From positions 1 through 11,313 of the forward strand of contig NZ_CAKVMR010000068.1 of assembly GCF_934772795.1 (NCBI RefSeq): a stretch of 11,313 bases of DNA, written 5' to 3'. Each line of letters starts with the position of its first letter. The stretch's first letter is position 1. Below are positions 5,784 to 10,833 of the stretch, piece after piece. Under the pieces are notes generated by a model, which was not told where the DNA came from, did no database searches, and worked only from the letters and a program-made list of their open reading frames with translations. Origin of the DNA: an uncultured Holdemanella sp. GTDB taxonomy: Bacteria > Bacillota_I > Bacilli_A > Erysipelotrichales > Erysipelotrichaceae. The position numbers were made by a program, and so were the translations under genes.

Positions 5784-7216
5784 AGTCTAAGATTTATTTG
5801 GCCATCGACTTAAAGTCTTTCTATGCTTCTTGTGAATGTGTTTCTAGAGGATTGGATCCTTTGAAAACCAATCTTGTAGTGGCAGATGCTTCAAGAACTG
5901 AGAAGACAATATGTTTGGCTGTATCTCCTTCATTAAAACAGTATGGCATTGGGGGAAGGTGTCGTTTGTTTGAGGTAAATCAAAAGGTACGAGAAGTGAA
6001 TGCCAAAAGGAAAAAGGGATTTTTACGCTTTGATGGTAAATCAGCAGATGATGAAATCTTAAAAAAGAATCCTAGGTATGAAGTTGATTTTTTAATTGCG
6101 CCTCCAAGAATGAAATATTATTTGGATATAAGTACGCAAATTTATAATATTTATCTAAAATATGTTTCAAGTCAGGATATTCATGTGTATTCGATTGATG
6201 AAGTATTTATTGATGCGACGCCATATTTAAATACGTATCATTTAACGCCAAAAGAGTTCGCAATGAAAATGATTCTAGATATTTATGAAACAACAGGCAT
6301 TACGGCTACAGCAGGTATTGGTACAAACTTGTATCTTGCCAAGGTAGCGATGGATATTGTGGCTAAACATAAAGATCCAGATGAAAATGGCGTTCGTGTT
6401 GCGGCCTTAAATGAATATCGATATCGAAAATTGTTGTGGAATCATAAGCCTTTGACAGATTTTTGGCGTGTTGGTAAAGGGTATGAGAAAAGATTAAATA
6501 AGCTTGGTATTGATACAATGGGCAAGCTTTGTGCCTTTAGCTTAGAACATGAAGATGTTTTATTTAAAACATTTGGCGTAAATGCTGAACTATTGATCGA
6601 TCATGCCTGGGGATATGAGTCTTGTACAATGGAAGATATTAAGACTTATAAACCGGAAAAGAATAGTATGGGTTCGGGACAAGTCTTATCTTGTGGATAT
6701 GAAAAAGAAAAGGCTAAAATTTTAGTCAAGGAAATGGTGGAATCTTTAGCTTTAAGTTTGGTAGATAAGCATTTAGTGACAAATAAGGTAGTTCTAACCA
6801 TTGGCTATGAAACAAATGAAGCCTATACAGGTGAAACAATGGTTGATTTTTATGGGAGAATTTTGCCCAAGAGTTTAAATAAAGTTGTCCATTTACCACA
6901 AAAGACAAATGCGAATTCAATTCTAATTCAAAATATATTGGATGTATATGATCGGTATGTGGATCCGAGTTTGTTGGTGCGAAGAATCAATGTAGCAGCA
7001 GTAGAAGTGGTGGATGAAAAGAATCGTGGTTTTGAACAGATTGATTTATTTTCAAATGTAGATGAAGAAGATTTGAAGAAGGAAAAAGATCTTCAAAAGG
7101 TAACTTTGAAAATCAAGAATAAGTATGGCAAGAATTCGATCTTAAAGGGAACGGATTTTGAGAAGGGTGCTAAGGCCAAGGAGAGAAATGCGCAGATAGG
7201 AGGGCATAAGGCATAA
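5780..7216 (+). CDS. Y-family DNA polymerase (UmuC/UvrX-like translesion polymerase)
   Basis: A 478-residue translesion polymerase that would copy past damaged bases. The first catalytic motif is AIDLKSFYASCE (8-19), with metal ligand D10 and the steric-gate aromatic Y15 as in UmuC. The second is YSIDEVFID (137-145), with D140 and E141. TATAGIGTNLYLAK starts at about residue 175 and is the conserved palm segment. An insertion of about 60 residues between the fingers and the SIDE motif, together with the C-terminal tail ending IGGHKA, is typical of the Firmicutes UvrX/YqjW group and makes it longer than DinB (~350 residues). The little-finger domain lies in about 280-400. Start by ATGA overlap with the 54-residue gene, with no strong ribosome site of its own. 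A YolD-like gene overlaps its stop. No LexA box is seen ahead of the operon. Confidence 0.93.
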   Translation: MKSKIYLAIDLKSFYASCECVSRGLDPLKTNLVVADASRTEKTICLAVSPSLKQYGIGGRCRLFEVNQKVREVNAKRKKGFLRFDGKSADDEILKKNPRYEVDFLIAPPRMKYYLDISTQIYNIYLKYVSSQDIHVYSIDEVFIDATPYLNTYHLTPKEFAMKMILDIYETTGITATAGIGTNLYLAKVAMDIVAKHKDPDENGVRVAALNEYRYRKLLWNHKPLTDFWRVGKGYEKRLNKLGIDTMGKLCAFSLEHEDVLFKTFGVNAELLIDHAWGYESCTMEDIKTYKPEKNSMGSGQVLSCGYEKEKAKILVKEMVESLALSLVDKHLVTNKVVLTIGYETNEAYTGETMVDFYGRILPKSLNKVVHLPQKTNANSILIQNILDVYDRYVDPSLLVRRINVAAVEVVDEKNRGFEQIDLFSNVDEEDLKKEKDLQKVTLKIKNKYGKNSILKGTDFEKGAKAKERNAQIGGHKA

Positions 7217-7605
7217 TGGATGAAAGATGGTATACAATGGATCGTCCAATAAGTAAATATCCAAAGATGTCTATGTCGGATCGTGCAGCTCAATTTGCGC
7301 CTTTTGCGGCTTTAACTGGTCATAAAGAAGCTGTGATTGAACAGGGTAGAATCACACAGGAAAAAAGAGTTTTATCGAATGAAGAAAAGCTTGAAATCAA
7401 TGAAAAGATCATAGAGATGGTGAGCTTGAAATCAAAGTGTAGAATTACTTATTTTGAGAAGGATAAGACAAAAAGTGGTGGTAAATACATTCAAAATGTT
7501 TTATCTTTTAAGCGTATGGATGAATTAAATAAGACTTTATATTTTAAAGAAAACATTCAAATACAAATAGATGATATTGTGGATATAGAAGTATTGGAAC
7601 AGTGA
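7216..7605 (+). CDS. YolD-like protein
   Basis: A 129-residue cytoplasmic protein of the YolD-like family. The defining motif MSMSDRAAQFAPFAALTGH is at 18-36, followed by a helical middle (50-70) and a beta-rich C-terminal half. YolD-like genes sit beside UvrX/YqjW-type polymerases in Bacillus and prophages, and it has been proposed that they replace UmuD as the polymerase partner. The arrangement here, with ATG overlapping the polymerase stop by one base (TAATG at 7214-7218), fits that. The ribosome site GGAGGG (7199-7204) is 11 bases from this ATG, rather far, so Met8 (7237) is not excluded. Length is usual for the family. No terminator is visible downstream. Confidence 0.88.
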   Translation: MDERWYTMDRPISKYPKMSMSDRAAQFAPFAALTGHKEAVIEQGRITQEKRVLSNEEKLEINEKIIEMVSLKSKCRITYFEKDKTKSGGKYIQNVLSFKRMDELNKTLYFKENIQIQIDDIVDIEVLEQ

Positions 7606-7638
7606 TGTCCCTTTTCTTTGTAACAAGAAAGAGTATAA

Positions 7639-7785
7639 AGGATACTTGTATATATTCATACATATTATGCAGATGAACTTACTTTAAAGAATGCCATGTT
7701 GAATGTAACGAAAATATCTGAAAGTGTAGGTTTTAATAATGTTACGCATTTTATTCAGGTGTTTAAAATCACCAAAGAAATATAG
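7639..7785 (+). pseudogene. Relic of an AraC-family regulator (C-terminal DNA-binding domain)
   Basis: This stop-to-stop frame of 48 codons has no start of its own. It opens with VYIHTYYADELTLK, which matches the start of the AraC/XylS DNA-binding domain (typically 'yIh.hyae.ltl'). It then jumps to ISESVGFNNVTHFIQVFK, the second helix-turn-helix ('IaesvGF.d.syF.rvFKk'), and stops four codons on. The first helix-turn-helix core and the linker helix between them, about 40 residues, are missing, as is the N-terminal ligand domain. It is a deleted remnant, not a working gene. It fills most of the 197-base gap between the YolD and MazG genes. Confidence 0.75.
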
Positions 7786-7802
7786 AATGATGGAGGATCA
7801 AG

Positions 7803-8123
7803 ATGAAAAGGGCAGTTGAAGAAATCTTAAAGTTTAATGAGGAAAGAGATTGGGATCAATTTCATAATCCTGAAAACCTCGCAAAATCCATTAGTATTGA
7901 GGCAGGCGAGTTGTTAGAATGTTTTCAATGGAATAACGAATATGATAAACAACATGTTTGTGAAGAACTTGCAGATGTGATGAATTATTGTATTTTAATG
8001 GCCAATAAATTGGGTGTGGATATGGAAGAGATTTTGTTGATGAAGTTAGAACAAAATAAGAAGAAATATCCGGTAGAAAAGTGCAAAGCGTCTTCTAAAA
8101 AGTACACAGAACTGATAAAATAA
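7803..8123 (+). CDS. MazG-like nucleotide pyrophosphohydrolase (RS21-C6/dCTPase-like)
   Basis: A 106-residue all-alpha enzyme likely to cleave nucleoside triphosphates to monophosphate and pyrophosphate, as in house-cleaning of abnormal or excess dNTPs. The metal-binding pattern is complete: ExxE at E33/E36 (EAGE) and ExxD at E55/D58 (ELAD). The N-terminal block FNEERDWDQFHNPENLAKSI (11-30) is the substrate-side helix typical of the dCTP pyrophosphatase/RS21-C6 branch rather than the two-domain MazG. GGAGG (7792-7796) lies 6 bases before the ATG. It follows the AraC relic and precedes an HNH-type fragment by 4 bases, probably in one transcript. The exact nucleotide preference cannot be read from the sequence. 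Confidence 0.88.
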   Translation: MKRAVEEILKFNEERDWDQFHNPENLAKSISIEAGELLECFQWNNEYDKQHVCEELADVMNYCILMANKLGVDMEEILLMKLEQNKKKYPVEKCKASSKKYTELIK

Positions 8124-8127
8124 GGGT

Positions 8128-8790
8128 ATGTTAGATGTCGAGCGATTACAATTCTTAGATTTATATAGTTTTGAACTGCGATTGGATTATTTTGAGAAGA
8201 TTCTAGAATTTACGAGTTCTTCTTATTCTTTTTATTGGTTAGAGGCTATACTAAATTTAATGATTTATAAGGATACAATTGAATTTGATGAAATCTTAGA
8301 TGAAATGATTTCTTTAGCCTATGATGATGTGGTTGAAAAAGGATATCATTTGGGTCCATTAATTCATCAAAAGCGTACAAACGCATTGGAAAATGCGATT
8401 TTAAGCATACAAAAGTATTTGCCTGAAAATTGCTCGAAACAAGAAATAATTATTTGTGTAAAGCAACATGATGAAGCTTTAAAGGAATATAAGAAACTTT
8501 TGATCATGCAGACACCATATCGTTTATTATCGAGTTTCTTGGTGGATGTAGGTGGTAATGATCCAATTTGGAATCGTCCTAAGGATATTATAGAAACAAT
8601 CAAAGATTATAATGAAAAATATAGACTTCCATATGTCATCGAAAATGATAGGGGTCTTAAAAGAAGAGTTGTTGTTCAACCAGAATGGAGAGATTTCTTA
8701 ATGACTAATTATCGTGTCATTATGGAATGGGTTCATGACGAAAAGATCAAGTATTTAGAAAAACGAAAGATTGAAGAGAGTGCATCCTAG
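8128..8790 (+). CDS. HNH-endonuclease-family protein lacking the nuclease domain (probable truncation)
   Basis: A 220-residue protein. Several motifs (SSSYSFYWLEAIL at 30-42, TPYRLLSSFL around 138-147, then WRDFLMTNYRVIMEW) recall the N-terminal half of Firmicutes proteins annotated as HNH endonuclease domain-containing. In those, 'W..fl..N..ii..W....yL..rNPnVPgI' leads to a C-terminal HNH nuclease. Here the frame ends at EKRKIEESAS, just where NPnVPgI should begin, and no HNH residues follow in any frame. It is thus a shortened gene or a domain-loss form; family recall is from memory. Initiation is odd: the ATG at 8128 has AGGG only 1 base away, and the only in-frame upstream codons run to a stop at 8116, so it may rely on coupling to the MazG-like gene 4 bases upstream. 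The stop lies inside a terminator hairpin. Confidence 0.7.
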   Translation: MLDVERLQFLDLYSFELRLDYFEKILEFTSSSYSFYWLEAILNLMIYKDTIEFDEILDEMISLAYDDVVEKGYHLGPLIHQKRTNALENAILSIQKYLPENCSKQEIIICVKQHDEALKEYKKLLIMQTPYRLLSSFLVDVGGNDPIWNRPKDIIETIKDYNEKYRLPYVIENDRGLKRRVVVQPEWRDFLMTNYRVIMEWVHDEKIKYLEKRKIEESAS

Positions 8791-8809
8791 GTGATGTACT
8801 TTTTCTTTT
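8779..8809 (+). terminator. Terminator of the MazG/HNH-like operon
   Basis: AGTGCATC (8779-8786) pairs with GATGTACT (8793-8800), with one G-U pair and a six-base loop, and is followed by TTTTCTTTT. It contains the stop codon of the upstream gene (8788-8790). Confidence 0.75.
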
Positions 8810-8813
8810 AAAG

Positions 8814-8840
8814 AAAATAAAAAAGTCTATTTCTAGACTT
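8814..8840 (-). terminator. Terminator of the 31-residue peptide gene (leftward)
   Basis: Read leftward, AAGTCTA (8840-8834) pairs with TAGACTT (8829-8823) around a GAAA tetraloop and runs into a T-rich tract (8824-8814). It faces the rightward terminator at 8779-8809, so the two convergent transcripts are separated. It overlaps the stop codon of the peptide gene. Confidence 0.8.
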
Positions 8841-8934
8841 ACTTTTGTTTGTGTTTTAAGTACATGGAGTAAATTAATTTTGCGACACCAATCGCAATAA
8901 AGAATATTCCTAATTTTAGTAGCATTGAATTCAT
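8839..8934 (-). CDS. 31-residue single-pass membrane peptide
   Basis: A short gene, easily missed, encoding MNSMLLKLGIFFIAIGVAK followed by a short basic tail (YLKHKQK). Residues 4-24 are a single hydrophobic helix, with Lys7 near its start and a positively charged C-terminus, the layout of a small membrane protein. Support for it being real: GGAAAGGA (8945-8938) 3 bases upstream of the ATG, and a perfect terminator hairpin starting exactly at its stop codon. It sits downstream of tRNA-Glu, whose own terminator separates it; an A/T-rich TATATT near 8947-8960 may supply a promoter. Function unknown; toxin-type, regulatory or assembly-partner peptides all have this shape. Confidence 0.6.
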   Translation of the reverse strand: MNSMLLKLGIFFIAIGVAKLIYSMYLKHKQK

Positions 8935-8976
8935 AAATCCTTTCCATTCTTAATATATATTACACGGTTTGTACAT

Positions 8977-9005
8977 AAAATAAAAACTCCTTTATGTAGA
9001 GGAGT
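8977..9005 (-). terminator. Terminator of the tRNA-Glu gene
   Basis: Read leftward, ACTCCT (9005-9000) pairs with AGGAGT (8991-8986) around an eight-base loop, and a TTTTTATTTT tract follows. It begins 11 bases beyond the CCA end of the tRNA. Confidence 0.75.
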
Positions 9006-9015
9006 AATTGTTAAA

Positions 9016-9090
9016 TGGTAGCGCGTACGGGATTCGAACCCGTGATACAGCCTTGAGAGGGCTGTGGCTTAACCGCTTGCCGAACGCGCC
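9016..9090 (-). tRNA. tRNA-Glu (anticodon CUC), CCA encoded
   Basis: A 75-base cloverleaf on the minus strand. The acceptor stem is GGCGCGT with ACGCGCT, discriminator A and an encoded CCA (9018-9016). The D stem has three pairs (GGC/GCC) and the anticodon stem is CAGCC/GGCTG. The anticodon loop CTCTCAA gives anticodon CTC at 9057-9055, decoding GAG. The T arm is ACGGG-TTCGAAT-CCCGT. The body closely resembles Bacillus tRNA-Glu. The first pair is G1-U72 rather than G-C. An extended -10 promoter precedes it and a terminator follows, so it is a single-gene unit. Confidence 0.95.
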
Positions 9091-9102
9091 ATGTGCTTAA
9101 GT

Positions 9103-9111
9103 ATTATAGCA
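9103..9111 (-). promoter_or_regulatory. Extended -10 promoter of tRNA-Glu
   Basis: Read leftward, TGC followed by a perfect TATAAT (9108-9103) lies 12 bases before the mature tRNA start. The -35 position falls in the preceding terminator stem and is poor. The promoter starts directly behind that terminator, so the tRNA is not simply read through from the peptidase gene. Confidence 0.65.
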
Positions 9112-9112
9112 C

Positions 9113-9140
9113 AAAATAAAAGAGAAGTATAGACTTCTCT
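9113..9140 (-). terminator. Terminator of the dipeptidase gene
   Basis: Read leftward, AGAGAAGT (9140-9133) pairs with ACTTCTCT (9128-9121) around CTAT, followed by TTTATTTT. Its first base is the last base of the stop codon. Confidence 0.85.
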
Positions 9141-10546
9141 TACAATTCTGCAATTAAATCGCAAAGGTTTTTATATGCTTTTTTAAAGGATTCTAGGTTT
9201 AGTTTTTCTTCCGGAGTGTGACAACCTTCGGCAATAGGGCCGTATGTGATGATATCTAAATCTGGAAGTAATCCTTTTAGAATACCGGTTTCCATACCTC
9301 CGTGGGATGCTTCGGTTTCCATTTCTACGCCTTGTCTTTTTAAGATTTCTTTTAGTTTATCTCTTAATGGACTGTTCGCTTCATAGTTCCATCCACAGAA
9401 GTTTGTATCTTCATGTTCAGACGCATTGCATAACTGTGCAATCATGTTGATCTTGTTGCCTAATTCATCCTTCATAGATTCTAATGGGGAACGAATGCAG
9501 AAGGCGCATTTCACAACATTGTCTTCTGTTCTTAATTTACCTAAGTTAAGGGAAGCAAGTGTTAATCCTTCAATAGCCATAGATTTATGTTGTAAACCAT
9601 TTGGTAGTAAATAATATAGTGTGATTAATTCATTTGTATCTTTTGAAGTAAAAGCTTTAGTAGCTTTGTCTGTTTCTTCCAATTGAATATCAAGCTTACT
9701 ATCACTGAATTCAAATTCTGTTTTTAAATCGGCTGTGATTTGATCAATATTTGGCTTGATGTCTGAAACGAAAGTTGCCTCTGCTTCTCTAGGAATCGCA
9801 TTCTCTTTTAGACCACCATTTACGGATACGATTTGAATATCTTTTAGTGTTTGTAGAACTCTAAATAAGATTTTAATTGAATTACCCTTTTCTTGATCAA
9901 TACAAGCACCTGAATGACCACCATCTAATCCTTTTACTGTAAGTTTATAGGTTGGTTTATTTGCTTCTTCAAAAGTGCATGTTTTATCGACATAGGCATA
10001 GCGGCCACCACTTGTTGTGGTGCAAGTACTAACTTCACCACCACCATCTAGACCAATCATCTTTTTGGCATTGAAGTATTCCTTCTTTAAATTAATAGAT
10101 CCTAATAGACCCACTTCTTCTTGTACAGTAAATACACATTCTAGATTTGGGTGCTTTAAAGTATCATCACTTAGAATGGCCAACATGTAGCTAACTCCAA
10201 ATCCATCATCAGCACCTAATGTTGTTCCTTTTGCTTTTAACCATCCATCTTCAACATATAGATTTAAAGCATCTGTTTCAAAGTCAAAGTCGACATCCTT
10301 ATTCTTTTCGCAAACCATATCCATATGTGCCTGCAACATAATGGTATCGTGATTTTCATAGCCTGGTGTAGCCTCTTTATAAATAATCATATTATTCATG
10401 TTATCACGAACATATTTAAAATCATGTTCCTCCGCAAAGTTTTCTACATAGTCTGCGATTTTTTCTTCATGAAAAGATCCATGAGGAATTTTTGAGATTT
10501 CTTCAAAATATTTGAAGATTGCGACATTTCCATCTAATACACTCAT
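9140..10546 (-). CDS. pepD: Aminoacyl-histidine dipeptidase (PepD-type, peptidase family M20)
   Basis: A 468-residue cytoplasmic metallopeptidase that cleaves dipeptides such as carnosine-like X-His substrates, used in peptide nutrition. The two-zinc site is intact: H74 with D76 (AHMD), D113 (LGADDG), E143/E144 (VQEEVG), D167 (GLDGGG) and H443 (GCHTPEE). The spacing mirrors characterised PepD enzymes, where E143 is the general base. An inserted lid domain spans roughly 180-375, and length is usual for M20C. The ATG at 10546 is chosen for GGAGG (10559-10555) 8 bases upstream; a TTG at 10585 in frame overlaps the promoter. It stands alone between its own promoter and terminator. No signal peptide is seen. 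Bacillota enzymes named PepD or PepV-like can have a broad range, so the His preference is from family only. Confidence 0.93.
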   Translation of the reverse strand: MSVLDGNVAIFKYFEEISKIPHGSFHEEKIADYVENFAEEHDFKYVRDNMNNMIIYKEATPGYENHDTIMLQAHMDMVCEKNKDVDFDFETDALNLYVEDGWLKAKGTTLGADDGFGVSYMLAILSDDTLKHPNLECVFTVQEEVGLLGSINLKKEYFNAKKMIGLDGGGEVSTCTTTSGGRYAYVDKTCTFEEANKPTYKLTVKGLDGGHSGACIDQEKGNSIKILFRVLQTLKDIQIVSVNGGLKENAIPREAEATFVSDIKPNIDQITADLKTEFEFSDSKLDIQLEETDKATKAFTSKDTNELITLYYLLPNGLQHKSMAIEGLTLASLNLGKLRTEDNVVKCAFCIRSPLESMKDELGNKINMIAQLCNASEHEDTNFCGWNYEANSPLRDKLKEILKRQGVEMETEASHGGMETGILKGLLPDLDIITYGPIAEGCHTPEEKLNLESFKKAYKNLCDLIAEL

Positions 10547-10573
10547 TGTCTGTACCTCCACTTGATTAAAAAT

Positions 10574-10602
10574 AGTATAGTACAAGAAAAGACTTTTTTG
10601 AA
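10574..10602 (-). promoter_or_regulatory. Promoter of the dipeptidase gene
   Basis: Read leftward, TTCAAA (10602-10597) and TATACT (10579-10574) are 17 bases apart, with a start point near 10567. The -35 box is weak (4 of 6) and lies in the loop and arm of an inverted repeat (10591-10611). Confidence 0.5.
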
Positions 10603-10611
10603 GAAAAAGTC
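10591..10611. repeat. Perfect inverted repeat at the dipeptidase promoter
   Basis: GACTTTTT (10591-10598) and AAAAAGTC (10604-10611) flank five bases. It overlaps the -35 box of the dipeptidase promoter, so it could be an operator. Read leftward it is also followed by TTTTCTT and could act as a weak terminator for transcription from the TnpB-related gene. It lies exactly at the expected outer edge of that element. Confidence 0.45.
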
Positions 10612-10833
10612 ACACGTCTAATTGACGTGCCCGGTTCGTTTCCAGTCGTCCGGTAACATTTCAATATCCACTCCATCTTTCTGAATCATTCGGTATCCCG
10701 ATACATTCAGTCTTTATCGATGGAGTTTTTATTGTATGCTCTGTTTATAAATACTTCAGAATTTCATCCATGATCTATGTACCTATCATCCAGTAAGATA
10801 TCATAAACTTCTGGTTCTGATTATTTATCTTAT
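10612..10833 (-). ncRNA. Non-coding 3' region of the TnpB-related element, possible omega-RNA and right end
   Basis: These 222 bases after the TnpB-related stop hold no convincing gene. They are visibly richer in G and C than the surroundings between 10613 and 10720. They contain nested pairings: GTAT-CCCG-ATAC inside GAAT/ATTC near 10682-10709, CCGG/CCGG near 10630-10652, and a terminal hairpin at 10613-10629. TnpB elements carry their guide (omega) RNA in just this position, overlapping the tnpB 3' end and ending at the right end. Assignment is by position and pairing only. Confidence 0.35.
10613..10629. repeat. Subterminal hairpin, candidate IS200/IS605-type right end
   Basis: CACGTC-TAATT-GACGTG forms a six-pair hairpin with a five-base loop. 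IS200/IS605 elements are bounded by such imperfect subterminal hairpins rather than inverted repeats, with the cleavage site a few bases outside. This would place the element tip just next to the dipeptidase promoter. Confidence 0.5.

Noticed and set aside
6726..7293. Two short leftward frames over the polymerase and YolD genes
   Set aside because: Both lie opposite strongly conserved coding sequence and lack ribosome sites.
7606..7646. Possible terminator after the YolD gene
   Set aside because: AGTAT-AAAGG-ATACT (7632-7646) and a bulged TTTCTTTGT/ACAAGAAA pairing exist, but neither has a following T tract.
8367..8603. Short leftward frame over the HNH-like gene
   Set aside because: No ribosome site and no sense as protein; the rightward frame is the coding one.
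7803..8790. A confident toxin-antitoxin or defence-system call for the MazG-like and HNH-like pair
   Set aside because: The nuclease domain is absent and no further defence gene is nearby; the pairing alone is too little for a system call.
8747..8947. A 66-codon leftward frame spanning the tail of the HNH-like gene and the 31-residue peptide region
   Set aside because: It reads straight through two terminator hairpins in a different frame from the 31-residue peptide, which has the better ribosome site and ends at a terminator.
9426..9614. Short rightward frame inside the dipeptidase gene
   Set aside because: It is antisense to conserved M20 coding sequence with no start signals.
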